From assembly GCA_918807975.1 (NCBI GenBank), contig OU964932.1:20057501-20121500 (forward strand): a DNA stretch of 64,000 nt, read 5' to 3'. Position 1 is the stretch's first letter; every line of letters starts with the position of its first letter. Below the pieces are notes generated by a model, which saw only the letters and a program-made list of their open reading frames with translations, searched no databases and was not told the DNA's origin. Below are positions 13,461 through 24,803 of the stretch, piece by piece. Source of the DNA: Aplidium turbinatum (lineage: Eukaryota > Chordata > Ascidiacea > Aplousobranchia > Polyclinidae). A program made the position numbers and the translations under genes.

Positions 13461-13917
13461 GGTGAAGAAACGAACAATGGTTTTGCACAAACTTCTGGAG
13501 AGCTTCTTCTTTCCAAAAATGAATCCTCAAAACACAGTGTCTTAAGTTTTTTTTCGTTTCTTGTATATTAGTGAATTATGGAATAAACTTAAATGCACTT
13601 GACCAATAAATTACTCGTTTGCAAACTTTTCATCATATACATAGTCATAGGCTACCGTAATAAAATTGTTTGTGGCATCTATCCGAACGATCCCATTATT
13701 CCTCAACTTTCTCATTGCCTTTCAATGTCTAAATCTAAACTAAACGAACACTCGAACAGTGTTTTAATGAAGTTGACCACAGAAGAGACGCAAAAATGTT
13801 CAGGAGAATCTTTAGTTCGACGAATTGATCCAACAGCTGTCAGATTTGATAATCGGAAATGCGATCTTTATGTCAGTTGAACATTAGCAGCTTAAGTGAT
13901 TTAAATTCAAAGATTGG

Positions 13918-13960
13918 AAAGTACTGATGGGGATATATCTGACTGATGGGGATATATCAG
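13918..13960. repeat. Two-copy 19-bp tandem repeat
   Basis: ACTGATGGGGATATATC occurs twice back to back. Confidence 0.6.
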
Positions 13961-15189
13961 TATGAAAAACAAATATGGTGAAAAGACACCAAGATACATC
14001 TTTGTGGACATATATGGTTGTGTCAGTTTGAAAGCTCCAAAAATTCCCCTAAAATTGCATATTTTCGCTTCCAGTTCAGATATAATTGGGCTCACGACCT
14101 GTCAAATAATTTGTTGTCGCATTTGAAGTGAAAATCTAAATATAGTCAGCAATGCAGAATGATCGAGAAGTTCCAACTATGCATTCTCAAAAAGGTCAGT
14201 GAGAAGTCTATTCAAGATTGATAAAAAGCTACTATATATATATACAAAATAAACAATGTAACTATAAATATTATAAGATCATTTCGCGTCAGCATTTTAA
14301 CTAAAAGTCCAATATGGCTCTAATCACAAATCTTGCGGTTTTTGAAACCTATTTGAGATTGCTAAAAAGGATTCAACAGATATTTCAAATGACCCTTTCG
14401 CAGAGCTCTGAGTCCAACACAATGTACCTCCGGGAACCCTTAACAGAACCTGGTGTGCCCTTAAATTCATTTCGAATTGAAAGTCAAAGTCTTGCTGCGA
14501 AAATCCAACCTATTTTTATAAGAGCTAGTTCGCCAAGTTTTGAACCATTTACATTAACAGTGGAGTTGTAACGGAAACAGGACGACCTATTAAGTAGAAC
14601 ATGTTGCCATTGGAAATAGAGCAAACCATTGCAAACTGAAGCAAATGCTACACAGATATTTGAAGCCGAAGCTTGGCTGTGACATTTTCATATGTTGTCA
14701 CAATCACGTCAGACAATAAACAGACGGAAACACTAGGTGTAGTCAAACATGTTGGAACACATAAAGTCTACAAAACCGGAAAGTCAAGTGTGTATCTATC
14801 GAGAGTAGGTGGGGTATTGGTTTCTTCAAATAACAAACCATGTAACGTTTCCACTTTTACAACACAAGACACGATTCACTCCTTCAATGTTGATTTTGCC
14901 TTTTGCAAAAGACAAACACAACAAATAAACTCTCATTTTTTAGAATGTTTCTACTCCCAGAGCAGCAAACAAATTATGTCGTAAAGAAACTTACAATAAC
15001 AGTGGTAAAAACGGAACAGTGTAGTGATAAACAGTCGACAGAGGCGCATGATGACATCATAGACATTCAAATTGACAAAACAATTCTCTGCATTGAAAAG
15101 ACGTCACATGAACAGTTGAACACCTGAAAGATGGAATGTGTAGAGCTCAGAGTAAAAAAGTTAAACGAACAGCATAATACTCCTCTGGG

Positions 15190-15466
15190 CAGGCGCGGAT
15201 TTATGGGGGGGGGCCCGGGCCCCCCCCGAAATTTTGTGAAAAATTGTATGATTCCGCATCAAATGGTTTGATATGCTTCTAAACAGCTGATATTAGTCCC
15301 TCGGCATCACAGTTGATGAAAATGGTTGTTTTAATGTATATTTTCTAGCATATCGTATATGTCGTAGTATCATTGTTCATATCTGTTTAGCTTTTTCTTT
15401 CTTTTTAATTGATTTTCAAATTTTCTGGCCCCCCCCCCCCGAAAAAAACTCTTAGATTCGCGCCTG
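15190..15466. mobile_element. hAT-type MITE (277 bp)
   Basis: TIRs CAGGCGCGGATTTA and (reverse complement of the right end) CAGGCGCGAATCTA, each followed by a G/C homopolymer tract. Perfect 8-bp TSD CCTCTGGG at 15182-15189 and 15467-15474. No coding capacity. The TSD length and CAGG termini point to hAT. Confidence 0.85.
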
Positions 15467-16060
15467 CCTCTGGGTCTGTGACTCCGCATGGTTTGAGAAC
15501 AGATTTTGAAAACGTTGAAATTATTTCAGCATAACAGCAACGGTCTCAAAGATGTGAAAATAAAACAATACCCAACCGCCACTTTAGGAATGCAAAAAAC
15601 CTCCCATAGAAGGGTCTGCTACTATTCGGCTAGTCCGATTGGGCTAGTCCGATTCGGCTAGTCCGATTCGGCTATTTCCCTTTTCGGCTACAGCCCGATT
15701 CGGCTAGTCCGATTTGGCTAGTCCGATTGGGCTAGTCCGATTTGGCTATTACCCTTTTCGGCTACAGCCCGATTCGGCTAGTCCGATTGGGCTAGTTCCC
15801 TATTTGGCTACAGTCTTTATCGGTTAGTTCGTATTCGGCAATTTTTTGAAAATCCAACGATAATCCTTCTGTAATCCAAAAAAATCCTTCTGTAAATCCA
15901 ATGACGCCTTCTGTTTATTTAGAGAATTTTGTATTTTATTCCACAATATGTTTTTTTTTGCATTCCGACAATAAAAAACAAATTGAAATGAAATTTAGCA
16001 AAAAATGTTTGAACTATTAAATTGAACTGTTTGCTCACATAAAATCGACAACGACGCCTT

Positions 16061-16124
16061 CATTTTTACATTGATTGTTACATTATTACATTGAATGTAA
16101 AAATGACGAATTTTGTTGTCTGGG
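16061..16124. repeat. Palindromic MITE family, centre-deleted copy inside foldback element
   Basis: CATTTTTACATTGAT...ATTGAATGTAAAAATGACG...TTTTGTTGTCTGGG; the ACGTCTGCAGACGT core is missing. Confidence 0.55.
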
Positions 16125-18270
16125 TTCGTTCAAAATATGTTTTTTTACATCAAAACAACATTTTTCATTATTACCAATAGAGGTTAATGAGATAAATAGA
16201 AGCGTTTTGTTAGTTGTTCGAGTGTGTTATTGTTCAAAATACATGTAAAAACTTACATACGAGTTATTAATTACGGAGATAGCATAAATTTGATGCTGTA
16301 AAACAAAGTCATATACAGTATTATCATATATATATAGTATAGTCAAACTGGCAAATGCGCGGACGAACAGTTTTTTACGATAATGCGCGGTCCATCAATT
16401 TAGAGTGTTACCTGGCGGTAAGTATTAACCGGCGATTCAATTCGACATACGCGCCGACTTCCGGGGGGCGACGCCCCCCGTAAATTTATGGTTGAGGGGC
16501 AACAAAAGTGGTGATTACAAGTGGTGTTTTAAAGATAAAACACTTCGCGAAAGAGATTTAGATAATTTAAACGGACTTAAATAATGCCGAAAGCAAGAAA
16601 AGCCTACGTTGCTCTTGCCCGCAAAACAGCAGCTGATTGCATGGCTTTCTCATACGGTATGGAAATTTCAAAGTGGATGGTAGAGTAACTTACGCTGCTG
16701 GAATAGTCATGTAACTATTCACGGCAATATTCAGTAAACCAGCTAAATTAGACACGCTATTTTCAACGAGGTCTTCCCGCTGTGAGACAATTATGATTTA
16801 ACAGAACGTATTGTTTTCTTCGCAATGTGTGAGAATTAAATCGAAAACCGATAAAAGAAAAGGTGTTTAATGGTCTTGGTCGCAGATATTGCCTGCATTA
16901 ACGACGTCTCTTACCGCTATTATCACTTAGCTGACCTAACATCATTGTTTTATGCGGCCGCTAAGGTTTGACATCGACTTTAACGATCATGGAATGTTAC
17001 GTAATAATAAGAACGATTATATCCTACACGCAAAAATAAAAAAATGATCTCTTAAAACAGCTCTTTCTGTTTTGTCTCGTGAGCTTTGCATACTGCTCAA
17101 CAAGTGCATAAAGTTTAGAATTGACAAGAAATGATTGAATTTGAAAATTAAGTTTGAATCACTGCAAATAAACGTATTCAAAACTTTTACTTAGGCACAC
17201 TCCGTAATCTACGTCGACAATGATTTTTAGTGCGTTCATTTTGAAAACTGCCGAGCTGGAGACAACAGCACGTCCCGTGTTAGTTGAACTTGCCTTTTTG
17301 GTGTGAAAATCACTTGCGAACATCTCGACCTTTACTCGAGTATATAGCCTACTGTATTCAATAAAAGACTACAAAGACTTTCGATAAAAAACAGAAGAGA
17401 AAACACTTCGCCGTTGTCAACGCTTTGAAAGTAAGTAATTAGCGAAACGAGGTTAATAAAACTGATAGCGGGTTTTCACTCTGCTTGAGATCATGATTTT
17501 TTACGTTTTATTTCGATAACTTCACTGTCTTGATCGTTGTTATTCACTCGCACGAAAAGGAAACGAATCGTCTTGTTTTCCAACTGTTCCAATTATGAGC
17601 TATCAATATCAAAATTTTTACGACTAGGCGTACTGCATGCGTAAAACTAATCCTTTCAAGCAGCGGTTCTAATAAATTCGGTTTGCGACCTATTTGTCAA
17701 TATAAACAAGACACTAAGCTTAATCAAAGACTATTTTAATTGAGTAAAATAGCGTTACGGTTATGACGTCATCACCTTTCTCGCCCCCCAAGGTTTGTTA
17801 AAAAGTCGACGCCTATGCAATTCAATAATATCAAACCTCCATCTTTTACACTCTGACTACAAAAAAAAATTAGGCCTATATCACGTGAAAGTTACGAGTA
17901 ATTAAGCATTGATTTCAACAACCTAATTTTTGGGCAAAATCAACTTTACGACCGGTTTTGCGAACTTTGATCTTCCGCTTTGCAAGGCAACTTGATAGTT
18001 ACTTTGCGCTTTAGTCCAACGTAGAGTGGTTTCACTTTAACCTGAATAAACAAATGTCTACTTCTGGCTTTCTTTCCCAATTAAAATCATTAATCAACGC
18101 ATTCGAAAAGGTTTTCAAGAATTTTGTCATTGCTTTGTGACAAGCATTACTTTTTTCTCCGCTATTCTCTTTTAAATACCGGCGCGCGTAGTCTTGCTCC
18201 TCGGTCTAGGAATGGTAATTACATAGTTCATTATGACGCAACCAAAGGCTTTAATTTATCGCATGGCTCA

Positions 18271-18358
18271 CCCAGACAGTAAGATCTGCCATTTTTACAT
18301 TGATTTAACGTCTGCAGACGTTGAATTATTGTAAAAATGACGGATTTTACTGTCTAGG
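18271..18358. repeat. Palindromic ~90-bp MITE family, near-intact, inside foldback element
   Basis: CCCAGACAGTAAGATC...TTTAACGTCTGCAGACGTTGAA...GGATTTTACTGTCTAGG as segments. Almost full dyad symmetry over 88 bp. Confidence 0.75.
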
Positions 18359-19222
18359 AAGGCACTCAAAGGTAAACACTGGATAAAATGCAAGAATGCA
18401 AAAGAAACGATAAATTGTGGAATAAAATACAAAATCTCTAAATAAACAAAAGGCGTCGTTGGATTTAGAATTTTGTAATAGTTGAGGATTCTAATATATT
18501 CTAAGTTTACATGCAGACGGCGGCGCAGGATACATGTCAATTTTATCTGAGCAAATATTAACAGTTCAAAAATAAATTTAATTCGCTTTTTAGTTTTAAG
18601 ATCTCAATGGTTAGGTCTAAACCCCACTCATCCAAAGCTTCGATAATTTCAACTATAAAAGAAACAATATTGTGAAATAAAATACAACATTCTCTAAATA
18701 AACAGAAGGCGTCGTTGTCGATTTTATGTGAGCAAACAGTTCAATTTAATAGTTCAAACATTTTTCGCTAAATTTCATTTCAATTTGTTTTTCTTTGTCG
18801 AAATGCAAAAGAAACCATATTGTGGAATAAAATACAAAATTCTCTAAATAAACAGAAGGCGTCATTGGATTTACAGAAGGATTTTTTGTTATTACAGAAG
18901 GATTATCGTTGGATTTTCAAAAAATTGCCGAATACGAACTAACCGATAAAGACTGTAGCCAAATAGGGAACTAGCCCAATCGGACTAGCCGAATCGGGCT
19001 GTAGCCGAAAAGGGTAATAGCCAAATCGGACTAGCCCAATCGGACTAGCCCAATCGGACTAGCCGAAACGGGCCATTCCGCCCATAGAAATAAGGGGATA
19101 ACTGATAAAGGAATCGCATCTCCTCGTCTGGCCAAATGCAATACTTGGGTTACTTTTCGCTTATTTTGCTTAAAAAAAGACCAGTGGAGGCCATTAAAAA
19201 TGGTTTTCCTCCTGGTACAACC

Positions 19223-19397
19223 CGGAATGGCTCGTTTCGGTGAGTCCGATCCCTTAACGGGGGATTTTTTCAAATTTTTTTTTTAATTATCGAGTACTGT
19301 AACCTAATTATCATTGCCGTTTTAGGGTTAGGGGTTTGGGTTAGGGGTTAGAGGTTAGGAACTCACCGAATCGGACTCACCGAATAGTAGCAGACCC
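19223..19397 (-). mobile_element. Short relative of the foldback-like family (175 bp)
   Basis: Flanked by the perfect 9-bp repeat GGTACAACC (19214-19222 and 19398-19406). Ends are CGGAATGGCTCGTTTCGGTGAG and CTCACCGAATAGTAGCAGACCC read in parts, the same asymmetric termini as the elements at 15612 and 29488, in reverse orientation. The interior has a poly-T stretch and a telomere-like run of TTAGGG/TTAGGGG units. Confidence 0.85.
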
Positions 19398-20617
19398 GGT
19401 ACAACCTCTACAGTAGTTACGTCACTGCCAATGGAGCCAAATACATGTAATTCGACGCCACAACAGAGTTCGACAGAGATGCGAAAAACAATAAGTTTTT
19501 CTCATTGGCTTTGGCAGTCCGTGGATAGAAAACATGTCAGTCAGTTGACTATTGTTCGTGAATTTGTGACAAAAGCATTTTTAATAAGTGTTGGGTCATT
19601 GAAGATTATATAAATTCCATGTTATCATACAAGTACTGTACATTGTACAACTTTCTTTTCCATCAGTGTTAAACATGGAAAAAACGACCACACTTGCTGA
19701 CCTATTGCATTTGAGTCCTCTTTGCCAGTCCAAGCGTCTCTGCCTTCGACCATCTTTCAATGTGCCAATGGGCTGGACTAACTATCTGAGTATGCGTCGT
19801 GCAGCCATCGTGTTGATATAATTTAAGCCAACAAGATCTTTTAGAGATATGGAATGTTTTTCTGATGTGCATGTCATCCTTACATAAGGCCCATTAATTC
19901 TTTCCTGCATCGTTTCCATTTTAGAACTAGGCCTGTGCTGGCTCGTTGTATGAAATGTAAACAACTACATGATCCACATCGAGATCGTTGGCGCCTTTAG
20001 GGTGAAACTATTGAATTGTTCACAAGCTTTGTCACCGTAGTTATGTTCTTTTGCAACTCTGTCTATTTCATAGCAATATACAATAAAGCCATGAATAAAA
20101 CAATACAAAAATTACACAGACTGAATTTGAATAGCAAACAATATGTTAATACCATCAATATTTTCAGTTATGCGATGTGAAAGTGACATACGAATCATTA
20201 CATAAAGCAGTTCGACCTGTTACCGTGGCTTAAAAATAGAAAGGACATGTGATATTGAAGATTGTCGTTTGATGTTGTCTAAACACAAGATGAACAGGCT
20301 CAGTCAGAGCACTTATCTTAATCAAGTTTGACGCTACAAAGCTTACCCACACTAACAAAAGGTAAAGGTTTTATATCGTTACAACGTCTGCGGACGTTGG
20401 AAAGTAATGTCAGCAAGGACATTGGAATCTGCTTTCTTAACGATTCAACAAAAATGTTTGAGACTTACAATAAGTGCAGCGTCAGTCTCTGGGTTCATAG
20501 CCACACTTCTTGGGTGTTTGATCCAGGATTTTATGTATTTAAGTGGACCTTTGACAAAATACCATTTTCCTCACTTCCTGGTCATGTGATGTCTTTCATT
20601 TTTGATTGTCAACCTAC

Positions 20618-20718
20618 CGTGAATAGTAAACGTCGCTTAATCGGACCACATAGGCACCAAGACGTGGCCAGTGGCCACGGACCAAGACAATGCAGTCCGA
20701 TTAAGCGCGGTTGTCGCC
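20618..20718. repeat. Pogo-like short hairpin
   Basis: CGTCGCTTAATCGGAC (20631-20646) is mirrored by GTCCGATTAAGCGCG (20695-20709). The motif CGCTTAATCGGACC resembles internal TIR sequence of pogo/Tigger MITEs. Degraded, no clear TA TSD. Confidence 0.4.
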
Positions 20719-21096
20719 ATTAATGCTTGATTCATTTTTATCGCTTTGTAAACGCTAAGCCTTTGTGACTTAACAGAGGTCAAGAAAAACCAGCATCTAC
20801 TTCATAAGCATTTGACTGTTTGATTTCAATTTTATCATCTTTGCGAGAATAGTGACTTAACCAATCCATCTGCCAATGAAACTAATTAATGAGTGTGCAA
20901 GCAAGAAAAGGCACATTTAGCTAGTAAGTAACTTTGAGGATTTGCCTTGTCGTAATGAATAAAACATCAGCGAAAGATTGCAGCAATTTCACCTTTCATA
21001 TCATTACATGTTAGAAAAATAATCACTCCTAATAAACCCTTCAATTGTAGCATGGGAATGTCAGAAGGAGTGGTTCATAGAGATTTACGATCAGAG

Positions 21097-21300
21097 ATGT
21101 CGGCGGCATAGCCGAGTGATGAGAAAAGGTGCCAGTTCGGCACCTAGAACATGTGCCATTGTGCCTGTGTCTTTGGCAAAACACTTGAAGGCATGCCTAA
21201 AAGGGGGTGGAAGGAAACGACACGAAGATTGGCTTCCTTGCGTAAAGCGTAAGCCTGGATACTACAAAAGTCATTCATCAGATTTATAATTAGGCACATA
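21097..21300 (+). repeat. SINE-like fragment
   Basis: CATAGCCGAGTGATGAG resembles box A of tRNA-Ser/Leu heads. The downstream TGTGTCTTTGGCAAAACACTT resembles the ...TTGGGCAAGACACTT core found in several invertebrate SINEs. Box B is not convincing. Confidence 0.35.
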
Positions 21301-23586
21301 CGTATGCAAGTAGGTATGAAGAAAGAAGTATAAAAGGATCAATAAATTAGGAGGCAACTTCCGCCACCCCTTACTTGAAGCTGCAGTAGCTACGGGCCAA
21401 GTATGAATGTCTCAGTAATGATTTCGCTACTTACTGTATTGACAAAATATACAATGTACTTGACATGTTTGACAAGCTGAGACTCGGAGAACACAAATAT
21501 TAAACGAAAGATAGACTGTCTCTCCATCTCCATAGACAATTAACAAAAAGAATGAAAGCATACTTTCAAATTTCAGGGAATCAAAGACGCCATTCAAACC
21601 TCTATGAAACACCATGTAATAGAAAATAATCTTTAGTTGATAAAAGTTTGAAAAAAAAAAGTATAAAGGAACCCAAGCTTGTTGAAGCTACAAACACTGA
21701 TAGACATAGTGAAGCAATTTTATCACAAAATTCTTAATAGGGAGAAAGCGCTGAAGCCGCAAATAAAACATCGGTAGTTTAATATATCCTACACATATTT
21801 CTTAATGTAGATAAGAATAAAAGTGCACTGGAAATACGCAAAGTAAAACCGTTGATGCATAACATGAGAGTATTTGAATGAATAACGTGATAACGAAAAG
21901 GGAATGAAGATATTACGTTACGGAATGAGTGACCATTCTCTGTGCGCTGTCATTCTTTAACAGGATTGGTCGTGGTGTCAAAAGGTCGTACCAGGGTTAC
22001 CATAATCGGCGAGCCCAAAATAAACAAACCATCGAAGTTTAATATATGCAATATCATGCAGCCAGCAGTAAATTTTAATCAAAAGTCCTTTCAACAAATG
22101 CATAACATGAGAATCTTTCAGAGTGGTAAATACGTAACCTCCTCGCCAAGTGGAAAGCTATGAATTCAACATTACTTCGGCTTCTCATTAATGCAGACAT
22201 TTTTGGTCTTTTTGAGAAGTACCGAAAATTTATTTGAACCGAAAATCAATTGTATATCTAAAAACTTATTTTGTCACTGATCCGACTAATTCGTTCAAGC
22301 ATGCGTTAGCTCTTTTTGTGCGCAAAGCTTACTAAAAAAATGAGGTCTATTAAATGTACATGAAGCAATATAAAGCTATTTGTGGCATAAACCCACAATT
22401 TTTGGATAAAATAAACATTAATTAAGTACCCGTTATATTTAAAGTACAAAGACCACTTCTAAATTGTGTAAGATTTCAAAGTTTGCAAAAGCACAAAAGC
22501 AACCAATTTATACACTGAACCGACGTTTAAAAACTGTCACAAAATGATAAAATATTTGATCAGCGTTTGTGGTACTTTTCGACAACTGGTGTTTGACATG
22601 ACCAGAGTACAAATGTCCCAAAACTTCTTAAACCACCAAGAAACTGAAAACACAGTAGATATAACTGGACCACAGGCAACACTGTTGAATGATACAAGTC
22701 TCGATCAGTCATTACCCCACTGACAAGTGATGAGGCTTGGCTATCCATCACGCATGCCCCAAACTGGGTACTTGTCTTGCATGACAAAATTAAATGTTTT
22801 AAATTTTTTATCGAAACCTTTGAACTGTTTCGTATTTGGAATCCCAAGTCTTGTTTGGTAGAGTTAGAGATTTGTAGTGACCTCTCATGACAGTCTTGTG
22901 ATCTGTTATGACAGAGACTCGTTGATTCTATAGAGCACTTTTTTATTCATAAGTTATCAAAATAGTAATCAAATTAGTATAATTTTCAAAATAGAAATCA
23001 AAAGCTATCAAATCTTTCCATAGCAAACAACAAATATTTTACTGAGGCTTATCACTACTTTCATGCCTTCTAGGCAATTGCTGAAGCGGTTTAAAGCTAT
23101 AATACTCTTGTTTACACATTGGAAGTCGTAAATTCTTGTTATTTTCTGGTCATTCTTTTCACAAATTCGTCAGTTGGTTTTCATCATACTAGTTCGTCAT
23201 ATCAACTACTTCAAAGTGGTCTTTATCATAAAAGAGTCAATACAACATCATATACGTCAGAGCAAAGCTGTGATTTATGATTGTTATTGAAATCTTGCGA
23301 ACTAAATTCCACGATAATGTCTAGGCGGAGTAGAAACTGGTGGTACCCAAATTCAATGGTTATGGTTGCTAATTGTAAAAGGTTGTTTTACACGCGTTTT
23401 TCTTTAATGAAATGTCGTTAAACATTTCTTCAGCAACATTTTAGACACACATCCTCAACAAATGTCTTATTCAAGATATGTTTAAAGCAGTCTCTTTTTT
23501 TTCGGCAAAGTTTAAACCTATACACAAAACAGTGAAGTCTGTACTCTGTAATGCATGACAACATCAACGCTGCACAAAAGAACACG

Positions 23587-23674
23587 CAAAACAACAAAAT
23601 CAGTCATTTTCACATTGATTTAACGCCTGCAGACGTTGGGCCAATGTAAAAAATGACGGATTTCGCTGTCTGGG
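23587..23674. repeat. Palindromic ~90-bp MITE family
   Basis: ACAACAAAATCAGTCATTTT...AACGCCTGCAGACGTTGG...AAATGACGGATTTCGCTGTC, then TGGG. Confidence 0.7.
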
Positions 23675-24713
23675 TCTCTGGTGTAGGCTTACCAAATTTG
23701 TGCAGGTCACCTGTGTTGCATAACAAATGTGTGTGGGCGACTGGGCGTAAAAATAATTTAATCGAATTTCTAAAACCAATGCAAATCTCCCATTTCACCA
23801 CATTCACCAGAGACAGTTGGCACTTTGAACTAGGAGAAATAAAAACAGTAATTTAGAAAGAGATCTTTAAGAAAAAACAATCGCAGTGTCTGAAACTATG
23901 CTAATGGTTAAAACATCACCTGAAATCGACATTCTTCAAGACAACACGCAATAAAAATGTCTTAGTATTTTAGGGCCTTCAGTTGCGTGCAATGCAACGA
24001 TTACCGCATGCCAGAGATTTTTGCCTAACAGACAAATGTCAGTTTCAACTTGTATATAGCCTGGGATCAACTGCACTTAACCTGCAAAGCATCTTAAATG
24101 CACCAAGGCATGACAGACAACGAACAAATGAGATAATTTGAATGCATTTGTGTCAGTAATGAGACCTTACAAACATGAGATGAACTACAGGGTATGGACT
24201 TTTTGATGTGGATGAAATACATGAAACATTTCGAATATGGCGATAGGCAAACACCAGCAGGCAAACTGGTAGAAGTAAGATGGGGGACAAGCTCCTTGGA
24301 ATATACCCTTATTCTTCACTTGCACTTTCAAAAAATTTGCACTTTCGTCCAGAAAAAAATGACGTCAGATTGATGACGTGTTACACTACAAGGCATAATG
24401 TGGATAACGTGTGTAAGAAACTTAAAATATTTTGAACTATCCGTTTTGGATTGATTCATCTGCCATAAGGGAGAAGCGATAATTAGGTAACAAATTCACC
24501 AGTGGAGCAAATTAAACATGAATCAGCTGAAGTGCTTGGATTTTCTAATAGGTAACAATTTCCCACGAAAAGATGTCTTGTGTTGTAAACAAACTACTTC
24601 ATTTTACGTCAAATTTACGGTTGAACAGATTAACACATGCTTGACAAGTCCAAAGTATGACGTATTTGATTGTCTGGATGATCCATTTTCAGAGAGCCTA
24701 TCTAATGGTCTTG

Positions 24714-24803
24714 CCCCAAACAGCAAAATCCATCATTTTTACATTAATTCAACGTCTGCAGACGTTGAATCAATGTAAAAATGGTGGATTTTGTTGCCTA
24801 TGG
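24714..24803. repeat. Palindromic ~90-bp MITE family, near-intact
   Basis: AACAGCAAAATCCATCATTT...CAACGTCTGCAGACGTTG...AAAATGGTGGATTTTGTTGC, then CTATGG. Confidence 0.75.

Larger units (their letters stand above)
12520..15180. other. Intergenic, no recognised gene
   Basis: Holds candidate poly(A) signals at 12639, 13074 and 13584, the exon-like region at 13193 and frames at 14314-15127 with no recognisable domain. Confidence 0.4.
15612..19080 (+). mobile_element. Foldback-like DNA transposon with tandem-unit arms and 9-bp TSD
   Basis: 3,469 bp flanked by the perfect 9-bp direct repeat CCCATAGAA (15603-15611 and 19081-19089). The left arm (15612-16061) and right arm (18705-19080) are inverted copies. 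Their outer part is a tandem array of about 13-bp units (GGCTAGTCCGATT and variants, with CGGCTACAGCCC spacers), longer on the left than on the right. The inner part is a shared module ending GACAACGACGCCTTC / GAAGGCGTCGTTGTC. A further partial copy of the module lies near 18400-18455. The outermost 14 bases are not inverted copies: GGGTCTGCTACTAT on the left against CGGAATGGCCCGTT on the right. The interior (16.1-18.7 kb) shows no transposase and includes two palindromic MITEs. A 9-bp TSD suggests a Mutator-like mechanism, but this is inference. Confidence 0.85.

Noticed and set aside
14314-15127. Three consecutive short + frames as a small gene
   Set aside because: No domain, one frame lacks an ATG, and joining at the visible splice-like sites introduces a stop.
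15612-19080. CRISPR-like or satellite array because of the regular ~13-bp units
   Set aside because: Units are arranged as inverted arms of one element with a 9-bp TSD; there are no unique spacers and the genome is eukaryotic.
20328-20723. 131-codon + frame
   Set aside because: Its C-terminal third is a pogo-like inverted repeat and the rest has no resemblance to a known protein.
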